Source: Termitomyces sp. T153
Taxonomy: Eukaryota; Basidiomycota; Agaricomycetes; Agaricales; Lyophyllaceae
Direction of reading: 5' to 3'
Length of the DNA: 64,000 nt
Assembly: GCA_018296165.2 (NCBI GenBank)
Contig: JACKQL020000074.1
Location: 62,001-126,000 of the forward strand
Position numbers and translations under genes: made by a program. Position 1 is the first letter of the stretch; each line of letters begins with the position of its first letter. The notes beneath the pieces are model-generated. The model was not told the origin of the DNA, made no database searches, and saw only the letters and a list, made by a program, of their open reading frames with translations. Positions 23,259 through 35,420 of this stretch are shown one piece after another.

Positions 23259-26111
23259 TTACTCCTGCATGGCGTCATCATTTGTAGCGATGATCTGTTG
23301 TCCACCGCCAATGGTCCATAATTCGGAAAATTTTGGAAAGACACGCTTGTACAATGACATGCAAATCGTGTCCATCTGGTTGATTGGTCCGTCGAAATGG
23401 GCCTTGAAGTAACCATGCGTCCCGAGAGACTCACGAATGTGACCTGTACGTCCGTGCTTGGTATGTAGCTGAATGGGTTTGAAGTAGTGGACATCGTCTA
23501 GAAAGGGAATAAATACTGATCAGGTGAGGAAAGATGATGAAACTTACCAGGATTGAAAAACAAGTATCGGACGGTCGCTGTCTTCTTGTGGACCTTGAAT
23601 GGGTGTCCGGTGAGAATGATACGCTTCGCTATGACGCGTGTTGTGTCAGGGTTCAAGAAAGTACCCATCGCAACGAGCTGCGGCGCTGGGTAGTCACATC
23701 ACAGGTCAACACACGGGAGTTCAAATCGGAAAGATACAACGAAAGAACCTTGAACATCTGAGGTCTCCCTGAGGAATATGCAAGGCTGGGTTCCGAAGAT
23801 GACGGGACCATAGGTTGTTGCAACACTCGTCAACCCATGTCGAAGAAATCGCTCGAACTTATGAACGTTGTTTGTACCCTTGCCTCCGCCCCGCGTGTGT
23901 TGGCTGTATATAGGGTTCACGTGAAGGCGACGGGGTCCAACACATAGGAGCAGAGGGTCCTGAAGAATACATGGTTCTTCTGAGAAGATTGACCACAAAG
24001 ACAATACTCACCTTCGACCTTACGGTCCCGTCGTATTCAGTGTTCCTCTGAACAGTGAAGTTCAACACGGAGATTTTATGCTCATGTTGTAGAAGGGCAA
24101 ATATCACAACAGGTCCGGTAGTCGCAGCCTCTTGAGGCACATCTTTTAAGATTATGGAGACTCGGTTACCAGGCTAAGTACATCCATCCATCAGCTGGGT
24201 CATATCGAATGCGATACTTATGACTCACCTCGACTACAGCAATTTCTTGCTCTGCTCGCCGGCGTATACTACGTTCTGTCCGCTTGAAGTCTTCGAACTG
24301 GAATATACGCGCATAATCTCGAGGAAGATTTTCAAAAGGATCCCATGGGCTCGTTCTGAACGACCGCATTCCTCTGAAACGCTGAAATCTCACACGGGCC
24401 GGAATACCTTGTGGAGTGTCCAATTCATCAGGAAATTGAAAATCTTCTTCTTGTTCACGCTGCCGATTCCTCCAAGAGTTCAACCTAGAAAGCACGTCAG
24501 AAAGACAACTCAACTCTCATGAGGAGTAACGCACTGTCTTTCCTCCTCTTCGTTATCTAGGTCCTCAAAGGCAACCCGTCGTTCCGATTCCATGTCCTCA
24601 TCCATAGGCATATCCTGCATTTCTTCCACTTCTTCTGCAATCTCCTCCATTTCCACCTCCTCGCCCTGATCCTCGCCCTTGTAATCAGAACCCTCGTCAT
24701 CTTCGTCATCGCTTTCGTCGACGATCCACGACGCCTGATATGAACTCATCCCTTTCGGTATCCGTTTCACATGCTTTGGAGTAGTTCCATTGTCTGCATC
24801 AGGCAACGACGGTTCCTCTGACCTCTCTCCTCCATTCATCTCCTCCTCTGTAGGCCACGTTTGCTCATTAGCAAGGTCATCAGGGTCATTACTTGACACC
24901 AACGAATCTGCCTCTTCCGTATCGGGTTCTGCAAGGATCGTGGGTTCTACATCCATAACTGATGTTTGTCCAGATTTTGAATGTCGAGGCAGGGCTGCAG
25001 ATAGAATCTGTCCAAAGTCAAAATATTCGAACTGGCAAGATATCAACAGCATGAAGTACCTTGGCTATCTGGAAGTCCCCAAAGTTTGGGAGATGGACTA
25101 GTCTGTTCGCGCAAAGAGAGGATCCTCTCACAACACCAGTCACCTTCAGTTGCCCGTCTTCCCATTCCGTTGTCTCGCTCAAAACCCACGATCGACCCTC
25201 TCGCCACCGGACATCAGCCGGCTTTCCCTCAGAAAGCGCCCGAAGAGCATTGAGTCTATCCGAGCTGGCGTGCATATCGAACACCCGAGTTTGACTAGGA
25301 ACAAAGTATTGAACGAAGGAGAGAAGGGACTTCAGTATCCCCGACCGTGATTTAAGGTCGATTGTTGGATCCGACGCAGCCAGCGTGACAACATCTGGAA
25401 GACCCTGTGCTTGAAGAGTGCGAAGGAGTGTGTCCCCCCAGGCGTCGACTTCAACCGAGGTTGAGAGTGCAAAGACTATATAATCAGCAACTTTGCAGGC
25501 GTCAAGCGCAGCATAGAAATCCCTGTATGGTACATTGATGAATTGAAGGGATGTCCTGAATCTTTCTGCTCTTCATATTCTGCATGAGTTGGATGAGCTA
25601 AAGGGAAGTAATATCTTACATACTTCATCTTCCATAAACCTGTTTGTGGGCAATCATCTGCCAATATGTCCAAAGATCCAGCAAGAGAGGTGACAATCGC
25701 TTTAGGGTCCACGTCAGGACAGAGGGGAATTACGGCAATAATTCTGGGTGCCCCATCGACGCCACTGAAAACACGCGTTGCTGAGACTAGCGCGTTGCGC
25801 TTTTTTGCTTGGGCCTGCTTTGCATTATTGCGTCGGTTCAATCTAGTTTGGGCCGAAACGTTCGTAGTTGTAGATGCCTTTGGAGATATGCGAGCAATGC
25901 GACCTAGATACAGTTAAGTTTGTAGTCGATCGAATGATATGCGAATGTTTCTCACCTTTTGCAGCGTCTTTTAAGGCTGATTTTGTTGCGTGTTTAGATT
26001 TATAACGTTTATTAGTCTATAATTGCAATTGAGCAAGCTCATTCAACTTCGAGACCAAGCTAAACGCACCTGTTTAAGCGTCGGTCTGTGGTGATGTTGC
26101 GTTTCAACCAT
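23259..26111 (-). CDS. tsr1: Ribosome biogenesis protein Tsr1 (40S maturation)
   Basis: Ten exons: 26111-26070, 26016-25956, 25903-25624, 25561-25060, 25007-24535, 24484-24229, 24173-24012, 23959-23749, 23685-23548 and 23497-23259; 787 residues. It resembles a GTPase of the Bms1/eEF1A fold without nucleotide motifs. The N-terminus is basic ([20 protein letters not shown]). An AARP2CN-like middle follows ([17 protein letters not shown] segment; here [13 protein letters not shown]). A very acidic linker covers ~residues 370-450 (runs of Glu/Asp). The DUF663 C-terminus includes [40 protein letters not shown] and [11 protein letters not shown]. Tsr1 blocks premature joining of subunits to pre-40S particles. 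Intron 3 uses an AAAG acceptor. In intron 4 a first AG would give a 28-nt intron; the next gives 52 nt and correct phase, and was chosen. Confidence 0.95.
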
Positions 26112-26441
26112 GATCGACCGGTTTTTTAATGATGCAGATATCGGACGAGACTCAGGATGGCTGAAATTCCACGTCAAACTCTCTTTAGCTCAGAAGTGCT
26201 TGATTGAGCACAGATCGGCCTCGAGATTACAGAAATTTTTGAATCATGTGACTACGCCTGAAGCGCCTGACTTCATATTGTTTCGCCTCGACCCAGGAAC
26301 CAAATACAGACAACATATGCATCCTGGCCTCACAGAAATATACAGAAGAATTAAGAAATGATATTTATGGTGCGTGACTAGTGGTACAAATGCAGTAGGT
26401 ATGACAATAAAGATACAGATGAAGAACGCCACGAAAGCTTA
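26112..26441. other. Spacer between Ada2 stop and Tsr1 start (same strand)
   Basis: 330 bp containing the Tsr1 promoter and the Ada2 3' region on the minus strand. A plus-strand 83-codon frame here has no recognisable content. Confidence 0.4.
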
Positions 26442-28887
26442 CTACGCAGGTGGTGGCCAAGAACCTGTGAAACTTGGCGTCGAGGCGAGAGACGCATTAT
26501 AGAGAGATCCGTTATGGCTGCCCGATGAAGAAACAGTCGCCATTGGGGGTGGTGGAGGAGGCAGAGGCGATGAGATAGCGCGAGGATGTGTATTCTTTGT
26601 AGGGGAGCCGTTGACTAAAGGACTAGCAGATGGTCCCCTAAGATAATTCATGATTAGCAAGCTGGTTGACGGCCTTGAAATCATATATTGATTGCCACTC
26701 ACTTAGCATCGATAGCAGGAGCAGGGACAGTGGCAGCTGTAATTGGGTCGTTGTTGATCTTGAGGAACCCAGCCTGTACAAGAAAATCCCAGATACGACT
26801 CGTTTTATTGACATCGATCTTCACCAAGTCTCTGGCTTCTCGACGACGAAGTTTGCCTCCTCTCCTGGCATACTCTCGAACCAGGGTTTCTTTGATGACA
26901 AGGTATGGTTTAGGAAGGATCCGTAGTTGTGAGCATAACGTTTGTTCTCCGGGTGTCAAAAGGTGCAGAGACGGACTATTAGCAAGATTGAGCGGGGCAG
27001 CTAGGAATGAATGGCAACGTAAGATTTATGCACAAGTGACAGGGCTAGTGCTAGTATCACTCACGTAGACGACGAACGGGTGGCGCAGAGGCTGGCAGTT
27101 TGGGTGTGCCTTCACGCTCAAGAGAGTCATGTTCAGCCATACGACGAGGATCAGGGCCAGTGGAATGTCGTGAAACCGATCGTGCATGCGACCGATCATA
27201 ATTATGGTGATCACGTGGAGGATTCGATTTGGCTTGTGTCTAGTGGAGACGTATGATCTTTTGAGTCACGATGAGAAGTACGGGCTAACGTACGCGTTTA
27301 GCCAAATCTGCTTCATACTTATCAATGTCAGCGGCAGTCATCAACCCAAGCCGCCGATAGGTTTGAAGTTCCAAAATCCTCTTTCGAAGCATTGCTTCAT
27401 CTGGATAAAACTCAATAAGTTCCTGTCAACAGTAAAAATTATCTCGTACAGAGTATATCCGAAGCAAAGGCTTCGTAATCTTCCGCTGTCTGGAGTTTGG
27501 CAAAAGGTCGAAGTCTCTGAATAATATCTCGCTCTTCGCGTGGACGTTTCTTCTCAGCAGCTTGCATCTGACATGGTGTGAGTTGATGGTAAGAGACGAA
27601 GGGGAAACGAAAAGGACCTTTTTGTACTCTAGAAGTCCCCGATTAAAGATTAATGCCTTGCCTTCTAAGCGTTTTTCAACCCTTTGCATGTATGTCTCCA
27701 TCAACGTGAGCTTGAACTTCAACGACTCTTCAGTTTCATATGGAGGCGGTTGCGTTGGTTCTTCGACTTCCTCGTCTTGAGAAGTAGTTCCATTAGTGTC
27801 CGCTGTCTTGGGCTCTTGTTTCACTACGTCGCTGTTTCCATTTCCATGATATCCGTTTGTCTTGCCGTTTACAGTTTTGGGTCCTTTCAAAAAACCTTTC
27901 CCTGGCAACTTTTTGCCTCTCCCAGAAACGCTATTCCCGGCGGCCAACTTATGCTCTTCCTTCCACTTAATTCGCGCCTTCACATCTGCATCGTCCTCAT
28001 CCTCAGGTATCTGGTCTCCACCATAGACGAGACAAACACCATATTCCAAATCCTTCACAAGATCTTCCGCATCGTTATCCAGTTCGTGCTCAAACTCCAG
28101 TCGACCAGGAAGAAACGTGGCGATCTCATGATTACCCGGTGCGGACGTAGGAGCGACCTTAGGAGGGGGCGGCGCCATTGCATTCATCGCAGATATTCGT
28201 CTTCGTTTTCGTTCATGGAATTCTTCTGGGTCAATCTCAAAATCACGACCCATGGCCTAGAGTGTGTCAACAGTCGAAACTCGTGAAAAGATAAAATATT
28301 ACTGGTAGTGGCCAATTTGGAGACTCTACGTAAACTTCAGTATAATGTTTCTCAACCTCCTCCTTCGTTCGAGTACCGACGTGTTCAGCTATCTTCTTCC
28401 AATTCCCAAAACCATGACTTGCGAGTCCCGTGATCAGTAGAAGCTCCCTGGACAAGTATATCAAGATGCAAGAGTATTTTCAATTAATATGAGACTTACT
28501 CGTCAGCTCCCCAATCTTCAGTAAATATGGGATATGAATTAATTTCCTATGCACAGATCGCTGCTTCGCAGGTTCAAAGTAGAGGCACGGAAATAACTTA
28601 CAATGACGCGGTATGCATGCCCTCTTTTGTGCCTTCCAAACTCCTTTCCCGCGCAGAAACAAGATGGGCATATGTCCACTCCGTCCTCTGGTTGACAGAC
28701 CGGATCGGCACACTTGATACGGATAGTATGCGTCAAGTCGCACTTGCATGAGTCACATTGGTATTGAACACCTGGTTCATTAACAGCTGAAGAGATATCA
28801 GTATTTCGCGCAATCGATAGCTCTTATGGTGGGCCTACTTTGTATCTCGTCAGGTAGATGTTGTGGTTTCCGTTGAGTAACGGTCAT
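26442..28887 (-). CDS. ada2: SAGA transcriptional adaptor Ada2
   Basis: Ten exons: 28887-28839, 28786-28602, 28546-28500, 28447-28303, 28256-27618, 27567-27450, 27400-27294, 27239-27065, 27000-26703 and 26637-26442; 652 residues. Starts MTVTQRKPQHLPDEIQ. The ZZ finger (~20-75) has CDSCKCDL, CADPVC and CPSCFC. The SANT/Myb domain (~95-140) has ELLLITGLASHGFGNWKKIA and VGTRTKEEVEKHY. The central ADA region (EFHERKRRRIS, YEAMLRKRILELQTYRRLG) is followed by a C-terminal SWIRM domain (~500-580: LLTPGEQTLCSQLRI...SRIWDFLVQAGFL). A Pro/Ser-rich tail after SWIRM is added by the last exon. Ada2 binds Gcn5 and stimulates histone acetylation in SAGA/ADA. The intron at 27449-27401 was chosen over a 27-nt alternative that creates a stop. 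This is the last gene before the transposon island. Confidence 0.95.
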
Positions 28888-29530
28888 CACAGCCAGGCTG
28901 TCACAAAATTACTCCTATTCCGAGAGCGCAGTAACTTAAAGAACGTCCTACTGTCCAGAAAGGAATGGCCAGATAAATCCGGAGGTCAATAGAGGTCAAT
29001 AGGCGCCCGTCACTTTCTCAACGCGTAGAAACAGAGCTGTTGTGCCAGCTAGTCACTGCAAGCTAGTGTACAGTTTCAAAAGGCGTCGCTGCAGAACCGA
29101 ATGAGGAAAATCACGACCGCTGAACGAGCCTCGTCGTGCGGAATGACGAGGATCTTGTTTGCGCGTATTTGGATTGGATGCCACCCGAGATAGCCGAAAG
29201 GGATAATCTAGGTATCACTATAATTTATGATTTCTTTTTTACGGTTATTCTAGACTGATGTATTAATGATGGCTTATATAGCCTTGCTGTTCGGATGGTT
29301 TTTCCAAACAATCTAAATGAATTCGTGCTTTCAGATTTCGCCAAGGACCTTCCGAAAAAAATCTGAAGGATGATGAATGGAACGACAGCGAAAGCTAAGT
29401 AGGCTATACGTACGCTGCGTCCAGTGTCGCCATCAAAACATCAAACTCGTAAAATGTAAACGGCAGATCATGCCCAAAAGGTGGGGAGGGTATGATAGCA
29501 ATCTTCGGTATTCAATCAACTCTTTACTTT
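28888..29530. promoter_or_regulatory. Ada2 upstream region, edge of the CpG-depleted island
   Basis: About 640 bp of normal-CpG spacer upstream of ada2. CG dinucleotides are frequent up to roughly 29510 and then nearly stop. No gene seen. Confidence 0.45.
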
Positions 29531-30543
29531 CTTTTGATATAATTTGAAGTCTTCACTCTTTACTTTCCCACAAAATTTTACACTTTACTCCCACTGCTGG
29601 CAGCCAAGAGTATTTCCTGAGGAGATACTGAAAAAGAAACTTGTTATGCCATTTCCAAACAGGGTATTTCCAATGAAAAAAGGCTTTAAACAACGGGAAA
29701 GGCCTGTTTCCAAAGGAAAATTCTGTCAAAGTCAAAGAAATGATATGACAGGTTTCTTTTTTCATTTTTCCAATGGAGACAGGTTCCAGTGATCCTTTGA
29801 TTACCTCAAATTTCCATTTGTAAGTATTATCAATACAAATAAGAACAATCAAAATTTGTGTTCAAACTTTTCATGGACCAAGGAGTCATTGCTTAGCCAG
29901 TAAGGTGATTTCTTCTAGGCAACTTCATTTCAAACCATCAATTACTCCATGTTCACTTCTGCTTCATTGTCCTTGGAGCCCTCTCAAAATCTCTTAGATG
30001 AGTTCTGATCTAGATCTCATACCTTTCGGACATCCATTCAAAATGCCATCAAAGATTCAACAGATTCAGTTGTGTTGCATAGGCTGGGAGATGATATTCA
30101 GGAATATCTTACTCTAGTTAATGAGGTACTAATTTTGTTCTTAATATGCCACTCTAGTCAATGAGGTACTACAATTCTTCTTGTTTTCTGCTTATCTCTT
30201 GAACACTCTTTTTTTGTCATGATAGCATAGGACTATCTTCCCTCCTGAGTAATTAACCATGATTCAGCTTAATCTTGCTATCATGCAAAATGATGTTTAA
30301 CAACAATATCAACAATCTATTGAACAGTCACAGTATGGTCATCCTCAACTTCTCCATAGATACAGGAACTAGAGGAAGGCTTGCAATCACTATTGATTCT
30401 GACTTTTCAAACTGGGAATATACTGGACACTCCATTTCTAGTATTGTCCATTTTTGGCATCAGCTGTAGTCTTGTAAGAAGCCTAGCTACTTTCATTAAG
30501 GATTGCAGAGCTTAGAGAACAGCCTTTTGTCCTCTCCAATGCC

Positions 30544-30754
30544 TATACCAAAAACTGTTCCAATGAGTGAATATTTTCAAATGGCCATTACTCCATCAGT
30601 TTTGATTTTAATTACATAAACTAAAATGCAATTTGTAGCTATGATGCCATAGTAGTTTACATGATTTAACCAGAATTTTAAATACTTCCAATTCTTCATG
30701 CCAATGTTATCTTTCAAAAAGTATAAAACATTGGGACAGTTTTTTGAGCCACTG
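30544..30754 (-). mobile_element. Mariner-type MITE-like repeat, copy A
   Basis: About 210 bp matching, in reverse complement, the repeat at 37303-37512. The right end reads GGGACAGTTTTTTGAGCCACTG followed by TA, i.e. a terminal inverted repeat beginning CAGTGGCTCAAAAAACTGTC next to a TA, as in Tc1/mariner elements. The left end is decayed. Confidence 0.65.
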
Positions 30755-31129
30755 TAGATAACCTAATATGGGACATGTGTAGGAAAAATAGGAATGGCAA
30801 TATACTAGATCTTACTCCAGGGGAAAGAACATTAGGAAGTTCTTTCTCAGAGCCTGAAGCAACTAGTATCTTGCTCCTGCACCTGCTTCTAGAGTGATAA
30901 TTTCCTATATGGAATTAATCTCCACACTTTCTGATGAAGAACAAGATATCCTTATTCTTTGTCTTAGATAGCACTTCAGACATGCAAGTATTTTTATGCT
31001 CCATGCCATGTTGAGGAGGTTACATCATAACTTTTTTGACATTGCAGTCAAAAACCCTTGATCAAAATTGATCCTGTCAGAAGAATTTTTGAAAGGATTT
31101 CTTAGAGGACTACTTGTTTCCAAGTCACA

Positions 31130-31510
31130 ATATTGTTTCCCTTATTCACAGTCTGTATCTCATTTCCAGCCTCCCATCTTTTAAGCAAAAGTACTTTTGA
31201 CCCAGGGCTATCTGACAGTATTGCTCCCATAATGTTGCATGCCTGGAGGCTGTAGATTGAGGCTGTTTACAATGGATTTCTATTTTTGGACCAGGTTCTG
31301 GATTTAGTTGTTGTTAAGTGTTTTTCTCAGAAGCTCTAGAGTAAATTTTTTGAAACCTGGCATAGGGAATCTTCAGAATTGTTCTCTTTGGATCTTCCTC
31401 TGCCAGGTGAGTCATTATACTCTAGAACTTGTAGATGTTGAATAGACTTTGAGTCTCTTTCTGCCAGCTATGTGACTAAGCCATAGCCTCTAGAAGTCAC
31501 CTTTACAGCA
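31130..31510. repeat. Dispersed repeat, copy 1 (direct copy at 45545-45935)
   Basis: Shares long segments with 45.5-45.9 kb, for example ACAATGGATTTCT..TTTTGGA, GAAGCTCTAGAGTAAATTTT and a GCCAGGTGAGT block, with scattered differences (mostly transitions) and small indels. Same orientation, 14.4 kb apart. No protein recognised in either strand. Confidence 0.6.
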
Positions 31511-32215
31511 GAACAAGTCTCCAGATTTGGTCTGGGAGCCCCCTTTTCAATTGTCTGAAGACTTTTCTCTCCTTTTTTGGCTCTCTCAAAGGTCTCTCCC
31601 CCATCAGTGTCTCACCAGCCCCTGTATCCTTCCTATGACTCAGCCAACTCCTTCACCCCTCCCTCTAATGCTTCATGCCCCCAGAATTATTCTGATATCT
31701 ATTATATAGATAAATGATAATAAAATGAAAGTAAAACATTTATAAGAATCTATATAAAGTAGCAGTCATTTTATATACTCAGTACACTAAGTCAAGGATG
31801 AAAAATCAACTATGTCTTGCAACATAAGTCAATAGGGCTGTATCATTGAAAAATAAGGCAACTCAAATTGAAAAAGTAGGTGTAATGAACAAATGTAATG
31901 AACAAATCAAAGAAGCATGCATATCAATAGAGCCAGTAACCCCTCAGGAAGTGAGTGAATGAAAAAGACCAAAATGTTCATTTTGTAAGGGGACAACCCT
32001 GTTAGATAACTTTGATGGGTAACTCTGACTCTACTGGGCCTTAGTCATAGGTGTAGCATCATCTCTAGCACATCCAATTGACCAGCTGCCAAGCCCCTGC
32101 ACCCTCCAATCAGTATTAGTCAGCCCTTTGTGGTCATCAGACTCTATTTCTCCTTTTGATGTATTGTTAGTCATTACTGCTTAGCATACCTAGGCTGCTT
32201 ACCACAGATAGCATT

Positions 32216-32920
32216 AATTATAGCATAGCCACAAATGTAGTATATAAGCCAGTCAGCAGGATAGAATATCCTCTAACCAAACAATAGCAGTGTTCTCCTG
32301 GCCTATCCATTGATCTGACTGTAAGAGCTCTAGCATCATTACTCACATTTGGCTTGATACACTTGCTCTTTGCCTGACTCTTAGCTGCTTTGTGCTCCTC
32401 TGACTCTTGCTTGTCACTTGTGTCTGCTTGTCTTTTATCAGGTTTATCCACAGAATGCTTGTCTCCTTACACAATTATGAGAGCAAGGAATTTCACATAA
32501 AATGGTTTAATCAGCTCCAGTCTTTTCCAGTAATATAAGGAGGCTTCTGAAGTCCAATGGCCAAGAATTTTCACTATGTCTGGAGGGACACCTGTCAATA
32601 ATAGATCTCCTGTGATGATTGACAAGGATTTTTGTCTGAAGATGTAAGGGTAAAGCACACTCTACAAGAGTCAACTAGAACAAGTAGTCCTGACTAATCA
32701 GGTCCACAAGCAAGACAACTAAGAGTCAGACAAGGGGCAAGTGCAACAAACTAAGCAAGAGGGTGTTGCTGGAGGTGCTTATAGTTAGTTTAGTGGATAG
32801 GCCTGGTAAACACTGCTATTGTTTGGTCTGAGGATATTCTATCCTGCAGACCATCTTAAAATCTGCAGACCTCTTTATATACTATATCAGTGGCTATGCT
32901 ATGACTGACACTAGATGACT
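32216..32920 (-). mobile_element. Inverted-repeat unit around a tyrosine-recombinase remnant
   Basis: The segment at 32218-32340 reappears in reverse complement at about 32760-32908. Matching blocks include TAGCATAGCCAC, AGTATATAA, GGATAGAATATCCTC, ACCAAACAATAGCAGTGTT and CCTGGCCTATCCA/AGGCCTATCCA. Between them lies a recombinase C-terminus. Inverted terminal repeats plus a tyrosine recombinase are features of DIRS-like elements; this would be an internally deleted copy. A related arm occurs at 37795-37995. Confidence 0.55.
32467..32658 (-). pseudogene. C-terminal fragment of a tyrosine recombinase (Crypton/DIRS-type)
   Basis: The minus-strand frame reads LLLTGVPPDIVKILGHWTS, then SLYYWKRLEL. 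This matches the end of tyrosine recombinases seen in fungal Crypton/DIRS elements: a helix ending G-H-W (H/W box) followed after about eight residues by the candidate nucleophilic Tyr. The upstream catalytic Arg and HxxR box are missing or decayed, so it is not a working enzyme. The family assignment is from pattern memory. Confidence 0.6.
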
Positions 32921-34130
32921 AAGCTGGCCCCAGTATGTGAAGGATATGACTAATCAGTGATTAATGATGAGTTCTAATCATGACTTAGAGAGAACAAGAC
33001 AAAAGGGAAAGGAAATGCACCAACATTAACATTGAGTATTCTCTGGGGCCCAAGATTCATTACTTTGATGAACAGTGTTCAACCCCATGTTGGGGGCAAG
33101 AGCAACAAGCAACATTTGTGTCATGCAGTGCCAAAGTGTCTTGAGCATGAAGCCCAAAGGCATAAAAGATGACAGGGATAACAAATCAGGTGGTATTGGA
33201 GAGCCAGGGACCAATGGGGTTGGCATGACAGACATTGGAGTTCCAGTTACCATTGGAGAGCCACTTGCAAGAGGAGTAGGCATGCTCTGAGTAGAAAGAG
33301 TAGCAGCAGTGATGCCCAACAACATGCACAACAAGAGAGTTGGGAAACTCATTCATAGCAAGTAGTTTTACTATTTGTAGGAGAGAGGTTGCAAGCAAGA
33401 GGGATGGCCAGGGGAATGTCAGCATTAGGGCACACTACCTGTTAAAGAATACAAGAGGGGTGTGGTAGGGGTTTTTGACAACTTAGCAGGCTTAGGACAA
33501 CACAGAAAGGCAGAGCACCTAGTGACCAGAGCATTATTACTATGCTGGGGAGAAAGACTTACACATTGTATGGGAGTAGCATTAAATAACAGTATATGGA
33601 GTGTTCATGGGTGTTCACAGAAAATCTAGAAGATGAGATACTTCAGGAAGGCTGAGCACAAGTCTGATGCAACAGCTCAAAGGTTACAAAGTGCCTATCA
33701 TGTTGAGAAAAACACAAAATATGGAATACAAGAGGTAGTCTAGCCAAAATCCTTGCAATGGCAACAATGGCCTCAAATATAACACCAAATGTGATTTGAG
33801 TACTTCTAGAGATTAACAGGAGAAGGTCAGTGCACTGAACACAATTTTACAACCTGAGCTGTTGTAGACTGGTACAAAAGTGCATGTGCAAGCCTTCTAT
33901 CACACCTGTGCTAAATGTGGGTGACTAATCCACCAGAATTATATGTCACAGAACCTATGTTCTGGGCTGATATGTCATATCATAAGAGGAGAAGATAGAG
34001 AATGTGCAAGTTGAAAAAAATCAGACTTGATCATAATTTAGCCTTTTGTGATTGTGATATCTGAGAAGTATGATGTGATCAGTTGTACAAAAAAGGAAGA
34101 CTTTTATTGAACAAGAATAGAGAAAGACTT

Positions 34131-34142
34131 CAGTTCCCTTGA
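34131..34142. repeat. Target-site duplication, left copy
   Basis: CAGTTCCCTTGA, identical to 35109-35120 and flanking the SINE-like insertion. The first two bases merge with the ATC-type tail at the right copy, so the secure part is 10 bp. Confidence 0.85.
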
Positions 34143-35108
34143 AGGGGCGCGGTGGCTCAGCTGGCACCATCGCGTCCCAAAGCGGGTCATGTGACTTGCG
34201 AGTGCAAGGCTGGGGTTTTGACTCTGGCTGAGTGCGCCTGTGTGGAAAACACCTTAGACACCACGTGGGTTATTTCAATGCCGCTGGGAAGCCTCCACCC
34301 GCACGTGCTTGACTAGCCAGGCTTTGTAGTGCAGGCCGACCAGGACCGAGCAATCAGCACGTGGTTCAATGAGGCAATGTGACCACCACGCCCGTGACAG
34401 ATCAGAAAAAGAGAAGTTTCCCCGGTGCGACGGATTTGGGAGAGGGTCCAGGCCTTCGCTGACCAAGCAGGGTCGTGGCACGGGTAGGCATGAGGATAGG
34501 AGTCAATAGTTCAAACAGGCTGCCAACATAATGTATGGTCCATCGGATGGGTTCGGTGCGGTCCGGTAAATACTGACCACGACTGCTGGTCTGATCGGGT
34601 GTCTAGCTGAAAGGTGCAGCATGTCTGTCACTACAGTCCTCTGGGGCCAATAGGCGGCCCACTGGCTCATTCCGTCGCGGGTTCCGAATCTCGGGTTCGA
34701 TCTTCCGAAAGTAGCGTCTGGGCATGGGGAAGGGTTAGTCGTGAAGCCCTTACTGGTGTGTGGGAGTGGGAGGCTATGAGCTGGCCGAGCGCCTCATCGT
34801 GGGACAATACCAGCACACACACAGTAAGCATTGCCGAGTACAGCTGGGTTTAGAAATTGGGAGGGCACGTTAACGGCAGATGGTAGTGGGACTTAGGTGT
34901 GGGAAGTAGTATGAACTCCGACGAAGTCAAATTGTAGTAAAAGTGGCTATGAGGCGTAACCGGCATCAGCTGAAAAGGGATCGGGCCGGAGAACTAGTAG
35001 GAGTGTCCGTAATTACCACCCCCATTACGTACTGCAGGGCTTAGAACACGAAGGTCATGTGTAAAATAGGCCTTGAAGATAAACAAAATGATTCATCATC
35101 ATCATCAT
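34143..35108 (+). mobile_element. SINE-like retroposon with tRNA-type Pol III boxes and (ATC)n tail
   Basis: A 966-bp insertion rich in CG dinucleotides within the CpG-depleted island. Near its 5' end TGGCTCAGCTGG (34153-34164) fits the Pol III A-box consensus TRGCNNAGYNGG exactly. About 50 bp on, GGTTTTGACTCT (34213) resembles a B box. A second box-like pair occurs near 34656 (TGGCTCA) and 34694 (GGTTCGATCTT). It ends in six ATC/TCA repeats and is bounded by a 10-12 bp target duplication, as left by LINE-driven reverse transcription. No coding frame is supported. It is long for a SINE, perhaps a composite. No second copy lies in the window. Confidence 0.75.
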
Positions 35109-35120
35109 CAGTTCCCTTGA
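35109..35120. repeat. Target-site duplication, right copy
   Basis: CAGTTCCCTTGA, the second copy of the duplication around the SINE-like insertion. Confidence 0.85.
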
Positions 35121-35229
35121 GCATACATGATATAGTCTACTGACTACTTCATTATTTTCTTTGGTGCTTTTTGTCCTTCTTTGACATGCTTGGCTTGTCC
35201 CCATGGTCAATCACCAGAGTGACAGATAC

Positions 35230-35420
35230 TTGCACAACTTACACAATCCACCCCTCAACATCTGTAGCACAATGGTCCCACCTGTTGCAGCACTATCTGT
35301 CCATTGATGATGGATACTTGTTGCACAACTTGCACAGTCCACCTTTTGACATCTGTAGCACAACAGTCCAACTTGTTGCAGCAATTTCTGACCAACTGTG
35401 ATGAATGCTACACAATTTGC
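35230..35420. repeat. Degenerate ~90-bp tandem repeat
   Basis: TGCACAACTT...CATCTGTAGCACAA...TTGTTGCAGCA-type phrases recur at 35231, 35322 and, weakly, about 35407. Non-coding, inside the CpG-poor island. Confidence 0.6.

Noticed and set aside
27424..27450. 27-nt intron in ada2 giving ...ILELIEFYPDEA
   Set aside because: Too short and out of phase (creates TGA). The next acceptor gives 49 nt and the expected ILYEAMLRKR sequence.
34143..35108. A functional tRNA gene at the A/B boxes
   Set aside because: The B box deviates and no full cloverleaf or anticodon stem could be traced by eye; the structure fits a retroposon promoter.
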